Shown here piece by piece: positions 37,559 to 46,557 of a stretch of DNA of 64,000 nucleotides (positions are counted from its first letter, which is position 1; the number at the start of each line of letters is the position of its first letter). Position numbers and translations under genes: made by a program. The notes beneath the pieces are model-generated. The model saw nothing but the letters and a program-made list of their open reading frames with translations. It searched no databases and was not told where the DNA came from. Source of the stretch: Dehalococcoidia bacterium (GTDB lineage: Bacteria; Chloroflexota; Dehalococcoidia; Lucifugimonadales; Lucifugimonadaceae); assembly GCA_022451965.1 (NCBI GenBank), contig JAKUNJ010000004.1:1-64000 (forward strand), read 5' to 3'.

Positions 37559-38677
37559 ATGACAAATAAAAAAATTGATAGAAGAGAATTTGGTAAAGTT
37601 TTTATATCAAAAACATCTCCAAATTTTGTAATAGGTGATTATGCTAAATTATTGGCAGATACTAAAATTCAAAATTTTATAGATGATAAATTAAAAACAT
37701 TAATTAAAGCTAATATTTCATGGCAACATTATTTTCCAGCTTGTTCAACAGCACCTTGGCAGCTTGATGGAGTTATAAGAGGCCTGAGAAGTTTAGGAAT
37801 TTCTAACTTAGAGGTAGCACACAATGGAACAGTTGTTGTAAATGCTAGGGAAGGCCAAGAAAATAATGGATTCTTAAAAATAGAAAAAGATTTATCTATT
37901 AAAAGTACTGTATTAGATGATCCTGGCCAAGAGTGGATTAATTATGTTCCTAAAAATAAAATGATTGTCTTAAATAAGATCTACCCTGAAGGAATAATGA
38001 TCCCTCGAAAACTTTTAGAAACAAATATTATCCATCTTCCTACAGTTAAAACACATGTTTTCACTACAATTACTGGTGCTATGAAAAATGCATTTGGGGG
38101 CTTGCTTCATAAAAATAGGCATTGGGCTCATGCGGATATTCATAATACACTAGTTGATTTACTCACTATTCAGTATGAGATTCATAATAATGTATTTGCA
38201 GTTATGGATGGAACATTTGCAGGAGACGGACCTGGCCCTAGGGCAATGAACTTTAAGACTAAAAATATGATATTCGCATCTTATGACCAAGTTGCAATTG
38301 ATTCTATTTCTGCAAAGCTGATGGGTTTTGATCCTTTGAAAATACCAAAACTTAGAATTGCTCATGAAAAGGGCCTTGGTATAGCTAATCCAAATGAAAT
38401 TAAGGTGATTGGAGAAAACATTAATAAGATAAATTGGAATTTTTCTAAAAATAAAAATACATTTGCTAGTAAAATTCAAAAGTATATTTATTGGGGGCCT
38501 TTGAAACCTTTTGAAAAACTATTATTGAGAACTCCAATGGTAAACGTAGCATACTTGGCTTCAAATCTTTATCACAACACTTTTTGGCTTAGATTTATAG
38601 GAAAAAGTAGAATAAAAAAAGCATTTAAAACCCAATGGGGTAACTTATTAGTTAATTATAAAATTTCGAAACCCTAA
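37559..38677 (+). CDS. DUF362 domain protein
   Basis: The frame extends to ATG 37514, inside the divergent amidohydrolase. The better start is ATG 37559 (MTNKKIDRREFGK), giving 372 residues. Residues 55-300 match DUF362: an N-terminal Cys-containing segment (HYFPACSTAPWQLDGVI), IIHLPTVKTHVFTTITGAMKN near residue 155, an FAVMDGTFAGDGPGPR loop near residue 212, and SYDQVAIDSISAKLMGFDP near residue 242. DUF362 proteins are uncharacterised; some carry an extra ferredoxin domain, which this one lacks. The 3' end abuts the convergent thioredoxin-reductase-like gene. Confidence 0.82.
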   Translation: MTNKKIDRREFGKVFISKTSPNFVIGDYAKLLADTKIQNFIDDKLKTLIKANISWQHYFPACSTAPWQLDGVIRGLRSLGISNLEVAHNGTVVVNAREGQENNGFLKIEKDLSIKSTVLDDPGQEWINYVPKNKMIVLNKIYPEGIMIPRKLLETNIIHLPTVKTHVFTTITGAMKNAFGGLLHKNRHWAHADIHNTLVDLLTIQYEIHNNVFAVMDGTFAGDGPGPRAMNFKTKNMIFASYDQVAIDSISAKLMGFDPLKIPKLRIAHEKGLGIANPNEIKVIGENINKINWNFSKNKNTFASKIQKYIYWGPLKPFEKLLLRTPMVNVAYLASNLYHNTFWLRFIGKSRIKKAFKTQWGNLLVNYKISKP

Positions 38678-38678
38678 T

Positions 38679-39623
38679 TCACTTATTTTCTAGGCAGTAA
38701 TTATATGCACTAAGTGCAGAAATAGCTCCTTGTGAAGCAGCTGTTATAGTTTGCTTTAAATTAGAACCATTAGTGATATCTCCAGCTGCGAATATTCCAG
38801 ATACATTTGTCTTTTGATCTTTGTCAACAGCTACTTCGTTTGTTTCATCATCTAGATTTATTCCTAGTGATATAGGGATTTCTACTCTTGGATCTGCTCC
38901 AGCCTCAATCATTAAACCATCGATTTTAAATCTATTTTGGTTATTGTATTTATTTTCTAATTCTATTTCTTCTAATCCACCAAAATCTGATCCTATAAGT
39001 TTAGTTACATTATTCTTTAACAGAACATCTACATTATCAGTTTTTTCTAAAGTATCCAAAAGTATAGGTTCTGGTCTCCAAAGCTTTTCTCCTCTGTAAA
39101 CCAGAAAAACTTTTTTAGCATATTTTGCAATAAGAATAGCACCTTCTACCGCAGCATTTCCGCCTCCCACTACAACAGCTAATTCTTTATTTCTATAAAG
39201 AGGAGCATCACAAGTTGAACAGTAAGAAATACCTTTACCAGTCCACTTCTCTTCGTTTTCAAGCTCTAGTTTTCTTCTTTCCCTGCCTATCGCTAATATA
39301 ATTGTTTTAGCCTCGATTGTTGAGCCATCATATAACTGGCATAAAAAAGATTTATTCTTTTTAGTAATTGATTTTAGGTTTTGTTCAATTATAGGGACAT
39401 CTAAATTTGTTACTTGATTTTTAAATTCAAGCATCAAGTCAAATCCATCAATATCGTTATTACCAGGATAATTTTCTATTAATCCTCCTATTGCTGTTTC
39501 TCCACCAAACTCTTCACCAATAATAGCAGTACTCATTTGATATCTAGCTGCATATAAACCAGCTGAAAAGCCTGCTGCTCCTTGACCAGCTATTAATAAA
39601 TCGACTTTATTTAATATACTCAT
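38679..39623 (-). CDS. Thioredoxin reductase family flavoprotein
   Basis: The 314-residue protein has the FAD motif GQGAAGFSAGLYAAR near residue 13, the redox-active pair in YCSTCDAPLY near residue 133 (Cys-x-x-Cys), the NAD(P) motif VVGGGNAAVEGA near residue 151, and the second FAD motif FAAGDITNG near residue 280. This is the low-molecular-weight thioredoxin reductase pattern, so NAD(P)H reduction of thioredoxin or a related thiol is likely. The cofactor-phosphate loop (VYRGEKLWRPE) departs from the usual HRR-type motif, so the pyridine nucleotide preference is not certain. The gene is divergent from argJ. Confidence 0.88.
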   Translation of the reverse strand: MSILNKVDLLIAGQGAAGFSAGLYAARYQMSTAIIGEEFGGETAIGGLIENYPGNNDIDGFDLMLEFKNQVTNLDVPIIEQNLKSITKKNKSFLCQLYDGSTIEAKTIILAIGRERRKLELENEEKWTGKGISYCSTCDAPLYRNKELAVVVGGGNAAVEGAILIAKYAKKVFLVYRGEKLWRPEPILLDTLEKTDNVDVLLKNNVTKLIGSDFGGLEEIELENKYNNQNRFKIDGLMIEAGADPRVEIPISLGINLDDETNEVAVDKDQKTNVSGIFAAGDITNGSNLKQTITAASQGAISALSAYNYCLENK

Positions 39624-39680
39624 TGTAATTTTTTCATTTATTAAACTTCAAAAAAATAATAAATCCAATTTTTTATTTTT

Positions 39681-39709
39681 TTGAATATTTCTAAGGTTGT
39701 ATCTATAGA
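39681..39709 (+). promoter_or_regulatory. Candidate sigma-70 promoter of the arginine operon
   Basis: TTGAAT (39681-39686) and TATAGA (39704-39709) are separated by 17 bp, a close match to a -35/-10 pair. They lie about 60 bp before the argJ ribosome-binding site AGGAGAGAGAG. The 146-bp gap is the only large upstream space for the five-gene arg operon. Visible by eye in an AT-rich gap, so a chance match is possible. Confidence 0.35.
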
Positions 39710-39769
39710 TATTATTATATGATTAGGGTAAATAACAGTAAAAAAATAATTTTTTTCTAGGAGAGAGAG

Positions 39770-40984
39770 ATGGAATCTAAAATTAGGATAAACGATGTAG
39801 GAGATATATGCTCTCCAAAAGGATTTTTATCTGGTTCTATATTTTCTGGAATTAAATCTCCTGGCCAGGATAAAAGGGACATAGGAATTATATTTTCCGA
39901 AACTGAATGTGTTAGTGCAGGTACATTTACTCAAAATTCAGTGGTTTCTCCATCTGTAACTTGGACTAAAGAAATTAATTCAGATGGAAATATAAGAGCT
40001 ATTGTAGCAAATTCAGGCTGTGCTAATTGCGCTGTTGGTGAACAAGGGTTAATAGATGCCAAAGAAATGGCTTCTATAACCTCTAATGCGTTGGATATAA
40101 ATGAAAATCAAGTAGCAGTAGCTTCAACTGGAATAATTGGAGTAGAACTGCCAATGGCTTTGATGAGAAAATTCATACCTCAAATAAAATTAGATAAAAA
40201 TGATGGTAATGGATTTGCTAGGTCAATACTTACTACTGACACAAAAACTAAAGAAATTTCTGTTTCCTTTCAAATCGATGGTATGGAAATTAATGTAGCT
40301 GGGGTAGCTAAAGGATCTGGTATGATACATCCAAATATGGCTACTATGCTGGCATTTATAACAACTGATGCTAATATTGAAAAAAAAATATTACAAAATT
40401 CCCTCAACAATTCTGTTGCAAAATCTTTTAATCAAATAAGTGTTGATGGGGATCAATCAACTAACGATACAGTATTAGTGTTAGCTAATGGTCTTGCCAA
40501 GAATAAAAAGATTATATCTTCTAATGATTCAAAAAAGTTCTCTGAAGCCTTAGATATTGTTTGTGTATTTCTAGCAAAAGAAATAGCCAAAGATGGAGAA
40601 GGTAATACAAGGCTAATAGAGGCTACAGTTTCAGGAGCAAAAACAACTGAAGATGCAAGACTTGCTGCAAGATATGTCGTAAATTCAAATTTAGTAAAAA
40701 CTGCTGTTTACGGTAGAGATCCTAATTGGGGAAGAATAATCATGGCAGTAGGAGCTTCTCAGATTCCAATTGATGAATCAAAGATAGAAATTTTTGTTAA
40801 TGATATTCAAATAGTTTCTGAAGGAATTGCAATTTCTTATAATCACCAAAGTATTGTAATTGCTATGAGTGAAGAAATAATCAGGTTTAATATTAACCTG
40901 AATATTGGCTCTAATTCTGGAGTAGCTTGGGGTAGTGAATTGACAGAAGAATACGTAGTTTTTAATTCAGCTTATACAACATAA
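39770..40984 (+). CDS. argJ: Glutamate N-acetyltransferase/amino-acid acetyltransferase ArgJ
   Basis: The 404-residue protein is ArgJ. GVAKGSGMIHPNMATMLAFITTDA near residue 182 (split as AKGSGMIHPN and MATMLAFITTDA) contains the self-cleavage site before the nucleophilic Thr. SVDGDQSTNDTV lies near residue 225, RYVVNSNLVKTAVYGRDPNWGRII near residue 300 (RYVVNSNLV; GRDPNWGR), and GIAISY-type C-terminal motifs follow. It transfers the acetyl group from acetylornithine to glutamate, making the pathway cyclic. It has a strong AGGAGAGAGAG ribosome-binding site and leads argJ-B-D-G-H. Confidence 0.96.
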   Translation: MESKIRINDVGDICSPKGFLSGSIFSGIKSPGQDKRDIGIIFSETECVSAGTFTQNSVVSPSVTWTKEINSDGNIRAIVANSGCANCAVGEQGLIDAKEMASITSNALDINENQVAVASTGIIGVELPMALMRKFIPQIKLDKNDGNGFARSILTTDTKTKEISVSFQIDGMEINVAGVAKGSGMIHPNMATMLAFITTDANIEKKILQNSLNNSVAKSFNQISVDGDQSTNDTVLVLANGLAKNKKIISSNDSKKFSEALDIVCVFLAKEIAKDGEGNTRLIEATVSGAKTTEDARLAARYVVNSNLVKTAVYGRDPNWGRIIMAVGASQIPIDESKIEIFVNDIQIVSEGIAISYNHQSIVIAMSEEIIRFNINLNIGSNSGVAWGSELTEEYVVFNSAYTT

Positions 40985-40991
40985 TTTTGCT

Positions 40992-41765
40992 ATGAAAAAT
41001 TCAAAAAATGTTTCAGTAATAAAAATAGGAGGATCAACTCTAGGTGAAACTGATAGTACTTTTGAAGACATAATTACTTTGTATAAAAAAGGATGGAAAA
41101 TAGTTTTAGTTCATGGTGGAGGAAAAGAAATTTCTAACTGGATTAATAAGCAAGGTATAGAGCCTCTATTTGTAGATGGTCTTAGAGTCACAGATAAGCA
41201 AACTCTAGATGTAGCCTTAGCTGTTCTTTCAGGAAAAATAAACTCTGAAATAGTCTCAGAGTTTCAAAACCGAGGAGCTAATGCTGTGGGTTTATCAGGT
41301 TCTTCAGGTATTCTAAATGCGGAAAAACTGAATCAGAAACTAGGATTTGTGGGTAAAATTGTTAGTTGTAATACAGATTTGTTAAATAATCTTTTAGATA
41401 ATGGATACCTTCCTGTTGTTTCACCAATGGCATTATCAATTGATTCAAAAAATCAAATTTATAATACAAACGCAGATACTGCTGCAGGAGTCATAGCTAG
41501 AGAACTTGGTGCGGACAATATTATATTTCAAACTGATGTTCCAGGAGTTTTTGATACAAATAAAAGAGTAATACCTCAAATGACAAAAAAACAGGCACTG
41601 GACTTAATTGATTCTGGAATTGTTCAAGGAGGTATGATACCTAAAATAAAATCTTGCATAGAAGCTTTATCAGCAGTAAATGTAGGAAGAATTATTGATG
41701 GAAGAAACTCTGGAGCGCTGTTAACTGCATTCACTAATGGCGATATTGGTACTAGAATAGTTTAA
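40992..41765 (+). CDS. argB: Acetylglutamate kinase ArgB
   Basis: The 257-residue amino-acid kinase has IKIGGSTLGE near residue 10, VLVHGGGKEISNWI near residue 36, FVDGLRVTD near residue 58 and NTNADTAAGVIARELGAD near residue 160. GIVQGGMIPKIKSCIEAL near residue 213 is the C-terminal nucleotide-site region. It phosphorylates N-acetylglutamate. The protein lacks the long N-terminal helix of arginine-sensitive hexameric ArgB forms, so it may be insensitive to arginine; that is inference from length. The gene starts 7 nt after argJ. Confidence 0.95.
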   Translation: MKNSKNVSVIKIGGSTLGETDSTFEDIITLYKKGWKIVLVHGGGKEISNWINKQGIEPLFVDGLRVTDKQTLDVALAVLSGKINSEIVSEFQNRGANAVGLSGSSGILNAEKLNQKLGFVGKIVSCNTDLLNNLLDNGYLPVVSPMALSIDSKNQIYNTNADTAAGVIARELGADNIIFQTDVPGVFDTNKRVIPQMTKKQALDLIDSGIVQGGMIPKIKSCIEALSAVNVGRIIDGRNSGALLTAFTNGDIGTRIV

Positions 41766-41803
41766 GAGGGTAATTTTAAAATATATATATATTGGAGAAA
41801 TAA

Positions 41804-42997
41804 ATGAAATCGACCAAAGAATACAAAGATCTCGAAAAAAAATATTATATGCAAGTTGTTAATAGAATGCCTCCAGTTCTTGTAAGCGGGAAGGGAACCG
41901 TAGTAACTGATAATGATGGAAATGAATACTTGGACTTTACTGCTGGTTGGGCTGTATTAAACTTAGGGCATTCTCATGATTCAGTTACAGAAGCAATTAA
42001 GGATCAAGCTGGTAAGATACTCCAAATGAGCAATTTATATTATACAACTCCACAGCTTTCCTTGGCTCAAACTATAGTTGATAACTCTGCGTTAGACAGG
42101 GTTTTCTTTTGTAACTCAGGCGCAGAAGCAAATGAAGGAGCAGCTAAACTAGCTAGAAAATGGGGTAAGAAAAATCTTAATGGTGCATTTGACATAATTA
42201 CTACATTAAATTCATTTCATGGAAGAACTCAAGCAATGATGGCAGCAACAGGACAGCCTCACTATCAAGATAATTGGAGGCCTTTGATGCCGGGTTTTGT
42301 AAATGTAGAATATAATAATTTGCAGCATATAGTGGATGCTTATACAGACAACACTTGTGCAGTTATGATTGAACCTGTTCAAGGGGAAGGTGGTGTAAAT
42401 GTACCAGATCCTGACTATCTAAGATCTGTTCAAGAATTCTGTAAATCTAAAAACATACTCTTTATTTTGGATGAAGTTCAAACAGGAATGGGCAGATTAG
42501 GAACTTTATTTGGTTATCAAAGATTTCAAGGCGTTGAACCTGATGTAATGACATTAGCTAAAGCTTTAGGTTCAGGAGCTCCACTAGGAGCATTTTGTTC
42601 CAAAGAATTTTGTTCTGTGCTAGAACCAGGAGATCATGGATCAACTTTTGGAGGAAATGCATTAACTACTTCAGCAGGAGCTGCTGCAGCAGAATTTATG
42701 GTTAAGAATAACATTCCTGAAACTGCTCTTGAGTCTGGAAAATATATGATGGATAAACTTAGTGTCTTAATGAAAAAATTTGATTTCATTTCTGAAATTA
42801 GAGGTATGGGACTACTCATAGGTATAGAAATGAATCAAGATGTCTCTGGGGAGATAGTTGGTAAGGCACTTGAAAAGGGTCTGCTAATAAATGCTGTAAG
42901 GCCTAATATGATAAGATTTATGCCCCCTTTGAATGTTTCAATAGAAGAAATAGATCAAGCCATTGAAGTTATAAGTGAAATATTAGAGGATTACTAG
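41804..42997 (+). CDS. argD: Acetylornithine aminotransferase ArgD
   Basis: The 397-residue class III aminotransferase has LDFTAGWAVLNLGHSH near residue 43, FCNSGAEANEGAAKLARKW near residue 102, SFHGRTQAMMAATG near residue 132, LDEVQTGMGRLGTLF near residue 221, and the PLP-binding Lys in MTLAKALGSGAPLGAF near residue 250. It makes N-acetylornithine from the semialdehyde. argC (reductase) and argF (carbamoyltransferase) are absent from this operon and must lie elsewhere. A 38-nt gap separates it from argB; AAGGAG-like sequence (TTGGAG) precedes the ATG. Confidence 0.93.
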   Translation: MKSTKEYKDLEKKYYMQVVNRMPPVLVSGKGTVVTDNDGNEYLDFTAGWAVLNLGHSHDSVTEAIKDQAGKILQMSNLYYTTPQLSLAQTIVDNSALDRVFFCNSGAEANEGAAKLARKWGKKNLNGAFDIITTLNSFHGRTQAMMAATGQPHYQDNWRPLMPGFVNVEYNNLQHIVDAYTDNTCAVMIEPVQGEGGVNVPDPDYLRSVQEFCKSKNILFILDEVQTGMGRLGTLFGYQRFQGVEPDVMTLAKALGSGAPLGAFCSKEFCSVLEPGDHGSTFGGNALTTSAGAAAAEFMVKNNIPETALESGKYMMDKLSVLMKKFDFISEIRGMGLLIGIEMNQDVSGEIVGKALEKGLLINAVRPNMIRFMPPLNVSIEEIDQAIEVISEILEDY

Positions 42998-42999
42998 TA

Positions 43000-44220
43000 A
43001 TGTCTAAAGGAAAATGTGTTTTGGCATACTCTGGAGGAATGGATTCAACAATTTCTGTAGTATGGATAAAAGAAAAATATGATTTAGATGTTATTACTCT
43101 AACAGTTGATCTAGGAGCCGGTCCTGAGATTGAAGGAGTTAAAGAAAAGTCTAAAAATGCTGGAGCAATAGATTCTGTTGTTCTGGATGTTAAAGAAGAA
43201 TTTGTTAATGAATATGTATTTCCTGCACTAAAAGCAGGTGGTATGTATGAAGATGTTTATGCTTTATCGACGGCATTAGCAAGGCCATTAATGTCAAAAA
43301 AACTAGTTGAGATAGCTAGAAAATATGGAGCAGAATATGTTTCCCATGGCTGTACTGGTAAAGGAAATGATCAAGTTAGATTTGATGCCTCCATAATGAC
43401 TCTTTCTGGAGATGGAGATTCTATAAAGATTATTGCTCCAGCTAGAGAATGGGGAATGACAAGAGATGAAGAAAAGGAATATGCTGCAAAAGCTGGACTT
43501 GAATTAAGAGAAGTTGGTGATAATAATAGGGTCTACTCCATAGATAGGAATTTATGGGGCTTAGCAATTGAAGGAGAAGACCTGGAAGATACTTGGATAG
43601 AACCTCCTGAAGATGCCTTTTCGTGGACATCAAGTGTTGAGAATGCTCCTGATAAACCTGAAATATTAGAATTAGGTTTTGATAAAGGTATACCTGTATC
43701 TTTAGATGGGAAAAAATTAGATGGTGTTACTCTTATTGAAAATTTAAACTTAATAGCTGGAAAACATGGTATCGGAAGAGTTGATCATCTTGAGAATAGA
43801 TTAGTTGGAATTAAGAGTAGAGAAGTTTATGAAACTCCTGCAGCTATTATTTTATACAATGCGATAAGTGCATTAGAAACGGCTACTTTATCAAGAGAAC
43901 AACAAAGAATAAAATCTAATCTTTCAAAAATTTACTCGGATCTCGTTTATGATGGTAGATGGTTTACTTTACTCAGGGAAAATATAGAATCATTTATGAA
44001 CAGTGTTCAAAAATTTTCATCAGGTGAAGTTAAGCTAAAGCTCTACAAAGGAAATGTAACTGTTATTGGAAGAAAATCAAAGTTTTCTCTTTATGACTAT
44101 GATATGTCTACATACTCTACTACAGATACTTTTAACCATCAATCTGCTGAAGGATTTATTGATATTTACTCTTTGCCTGCAAGAATTCAGGCAAAAAAAC
44201 AAAAATTTAACGATTTATAA
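43000..44220 (+). CDS. argG: Argininosuccinate synthase ArgG
   Basis: The 406-residue enzyme opens with the PP-loop VLAYSGGMDSTISVVWI near residue 6. It continues with VDLGAG, YALSTALARPLMSKKLVEIA near residue 87, VSHGCTGKGNDQVRFD near residue 113 and PAREWGMTRDEE near residue 147. GRVDHLENRLVGIKSREVYE lies near residue 259. It joins citrulline to aspartate with ATP. It begins 2 nt after argD and is followed after 3 nt by argH. Confidence 0.97.
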   Translation: MSKGKCVLAYSGGMDSTISVVWIKEKYDLDVITLTVDLGAGPEIEGVKEKSKNAGAIDSVVLDVKEEFVNEYVFPALKAGGMYEDVYALSTALARPLMSKKLVEIARKYGAEYVSHGCTGKGNDQVRFDASIMTLSGDGDSIKIIAPAREWGMTRDEEKEYAAKAGLELREVGDNNRVYSIDRNLWGLAIEGEDLEDTWIEPPEDAFSWTSSVENAPDKPEILELGFDKGIPVSLDGKKLDGVTLIENLNLIAGKHGIGRVDHLENRLVGIKSREVYETPAAIILYNAISALETATLSREQQRIKSNLSKIYSDLVYDGRWFTLLRENIESFMNSVQKFSSGEVKLKLYKGNVTVIGRKSKFSLYDYDMSTYSTTDTFNHQSAEGFIDIYSLPARIQAKKQKFNDL

Positions 44221-44223
44221 ATT

Positions 44224-45609
44224 TTGACAAAGAATATAAATAATAAAACATCTTCCGTTCAAGGAGGTAAAATATATGGTGATTTTACTAGTTCTTTTCA
44301 TTCTGACATAAGGATGTATTCTGAAGATATTGATGTATCAATAGCTTATTCTAAAATGCTAAAAAAAATTGGAATATTATCTTCTCAAGAAAGTGAATTA
44401 ATTAAGAACTCTTTAGAAGAAATTAGGAAAGAAATAAAAGATAACAAATTTGATTGGGATGACACTCTAGAAGACATTCACTTAAATATTGAGAATTCAA
44501 TGTATAAAAAAATAGGTGAAGTTGCTGGTAAGCTTCATTATGGAAGGTCCAGGAACGATCAAGTAGCAACAGATTCTCGATTATATTTCCTAAGGAATGT
44601 GGATTTAATTATATCTTCTATAATTAAATTTTTAGAAGTTCTTATTAAGCTTTCAGAAAAAAATATTGAACTTTTATTGCCTGGTTATACACATCTACAA
44701 AAAGGCCAACCAATCCTAATTTCTCATAATTTGATGTCATACTTTTCTATGATTTCTAGAGATCTTAGTCGTTTCCAGAATACTAGATTCAATTTAGATA
44801 ACATGCCACTCGGTTCTGGTGCGTTTGCTGGTGTCACAATTCCCTTAGATAGAGATTTATTAGCTGATGAATTAGGATTTTCTAGAGTTTCATCAAATTC
44901 TATTGACTCCGTATCATCAAGAGATCATATTACTGATTTGCTTTATTCCTGTTCGTCTATCATGATAAATTTATCTAGAATTTCTGAAGAATTAATAATT
45001 TGGAATACAGAAGAGTTTAATTTTATTAATATTCCAGATGAGTTTACTACTGGTTCAAGTATTATGCCCCAAAAAAGAAATCCTGATTATTTTGAATTAA
45101 TAAGAGGTAAATCAGGGATTCCTATAGGCCACTTAGTATCACTTTTAACTTCACTAAAAGGACTTACTTTCACATATAATAGAGATTTGCAAGAAGATAG
45201 AAAAGGAGCAATGGACTCAATTGAAATTGTTTCTCAATCCCTTGAAGTTTTCTCAAATTTATTTTCTAATCTGACATTTAATCAAAAAATAATGCTAGAT
45301 TCTGCTCATAATTCTAATATTTTAGCTACTGACTTTGCTGATTATTTAGCAAATAAAAAAATGCCTTATAGAGAAGCTTATGAAATAGTAAAAACTATAT
45401 CCTCATCATTAGAAGGTAAATATATACATCAAATTTCATTAAACGAATTAAGAAAATTTTCCAAACTTTTTGAAGAAGATGTACTTGATATTTCATTAAG
45501 AAATTCTATTGAAAGAAGAAATTCTTTTGGAGGAACATCTACTGATTCCGTAAAAAATCAAATAAAAGAAGCTAAGATTTTTCTATCAAAAATCAAAAAT
45601 GAAAAATAA
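44224..45609 (+). CDS. argH: Argininosuccinate lyase ArgH
   Basis: The 461-residue protein is a fumarase-superfamily lyase: EDIHLNIENSMYKKIG near residue 81, LHYGRSRNDQVATDSRLY near residue 104, PGYTHLQKGQPI near residue 159 and the signature GSSIMPQKRNPDYFELIRGK near residue 278. It splits argininosuccinate to arginine and fumarate. Translation starts at TTG 44224, four bases after the argG stop. The 3' end overlaps rpe by 11 nt, so rpe is probably co-transcribed with the arginine genes. Confidence 0.96.
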   Translation: MTKNINNKTSSVQGGKIYGDFTSSFHSDIRMYSEDIDVSIAYSKMLKKIGILSSQESELIKNSLEEIRKEIKDNKFDWDDTLEDIHLNIENSMYKKIGEVAGKLHYGRSRNDQVATDSRLYFLRNVDLIISSIIKFLEVLIKLSEKNIELLLPGYTHLQKGQPILISHNLMSYFSMISRDLSRFQNTRFNLDNMPLGSGAFAGVTIPLDRDLLADELGFSRVSSNSIDSVSSRDHITDLLYSCSSIMINLSRISEELIIWNTEEFNFINIPDEFTTGSSIMPQKRNPDYFELIRGKSGIPIGHLVSLLTSLKGLTFTYNRDLQEDRKGAMDSIEIVSQSLEVFSNLFSNLTFNQKIMLDSAHNSNILATDFADYLANKKMPYREAYEIVKTISSSLEGKYIHQISLNELRKFSKLFEEDVLDISLRNSIERRNSFGGTSTDSVKNQIKEAKIFLSKIKNEK

Positions 45610-46267
45610 AGACATATTCTTAAGCGCATCGATTCTATCTTCAGATTTTAAGAACTTAGAAAATGAAATAACAGCCTTGAATCAATCTGGTATTGATGAA
45701 TTTCATTTGGATGTAATGGATGGTAATTTTGTTGAATCCATATCATTTGGTGATCCTATAATTAAGACAGTTAGGTCACTAACATCAATACCTATAGAAG
45801 CTCATCTAATGGTAGACAAACCTAATAATTTTGTAGAAAATTTTGCTAAACTCGGGGTTGATATATTTACCTTTCATATTGAAAGTAAATCTGATATTTT
45901 AAAGACAATTTCTAATATAAAGAATAATGGAATGAAGGTTGGAATTGCATTAAATCCAGATACTCCTATTGAAATAATCGAGCCATATCTACAACAAATT
46001 GATCGAATTTTATTTATGACTGTATACCCTGGTAAAGGTGGTCAAAAATATATAGAAGATATAAATAATAAAATTTTAGAATTTTCAAATAATAAAAGTA
46101 TAAGTCAGAACTTATTGATCGCAATAGATGGAGGAGTCAAGCCAGAAACTGTTTTAGGTGGATATAATTCTGGAGCCAAACTATTTGTGTCTGGAACAGG
46201 TATTTTGAATAGCAATTTAGGTTTTAGAGGAGCTGTGAATGAATTTAGAAAAGTTATTTTAGAATAA
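45599..46267 (+). CDS. rpe: Ribulose-phosphate 3-epimerase Rpe
   Basis: A 222-residue TIM-barrel enzyme with the family motifs ASILSSDFKNLENEI near residue 10, FHLDVMDGNFVESISFG near residue 36 (metal-binding His and Asp), PIEAHLMVDKP near residue 65, GIALNPDTP near residue 112, FMTVYPGKGGQKYI near residue 138 and IAIDGGVKPETV near residue 173. It interconverts ribulose- and xylulose-5-phosphate. It overlaps argH by 11 nt and the convergent rpmB end by 14 nt. Confidence 0.95.
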   Translation: MKNKDIFLSASILSSDFKNLENEITALNQSGIDEFHLDVMDGNFVESISFGDPIIKTVRSLTSIPIEAHLMVDKPNNFVENFAKLGVDIFTFHIESKSDILKTISNIKNNGMKVGIALNPDTPIEIIEPYLQQIDRILFMTVYPGKGGQKYIEDINNKILEFSNNKSISQNLLIAIDGGVKPETVLGGYNSGAKLFVSGTGILNSNLGFRGAVNEFRKVILE

Positions 46268-46466
46268 CACCTTTTTTGTCTAGAGTTCTAATTTCTCTAG
46301 CAGTAAGCTTTACAACGTATTCCTTGTCATTTATTTTTATTTTTCTCTTTTGAATATTGGGTTTAGAAATCTTTTGTGTAGCGTTTAGTGCATGAGACCT
46401 GTTGTGACCGAATAAAGGTTTTTTTATTGGTCCTAAACCTAGATGTTTTCTTGGATCAACTGGCAT
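46254..46466 (-). CDS. rpmB: Large ribosomal subunit protein bL28
   Basis: The 70-residue basic protein matches bL28, with GHNRSHALNATQK near residue 20-33 (typical G-xxxSHA-xxTxR) and an ending TAREIRTLDKKGVILK that matches the C-terminal VS-R-L-(R)T-(K)KGI family pattern. No zinc CxxC pair is visible, so this is the C-minus form. It sits divergent to the fakA-degV-recG run, an arrangement familiar in Firmicutes and Chloroflexota. It overlaps the end of rpe by 14 bp. Confidence 0.92.
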   Translation of the reverse strand: MPVDPRKHLGLGPIKKPLFGHNRSHALNATQKISKPNIQKRKIKINDKEYVVKLTAREIRTLDKKGVILK

Positions 46467-46557
46467 TTTTTACTCTCAGTTATTTTAGTTACTTAAAATA
46501 TATATTTTTTTATATGATTAGTTTATCATCCAAATCTATAATCGGAAATAATTTTCT

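Noticed and set aside
40982-42997. argC and argF within the arginine operon
   Set aside because: No frame between argJ and argH encodes them; their absence is real in this window but does not show that they are missing from the genome.
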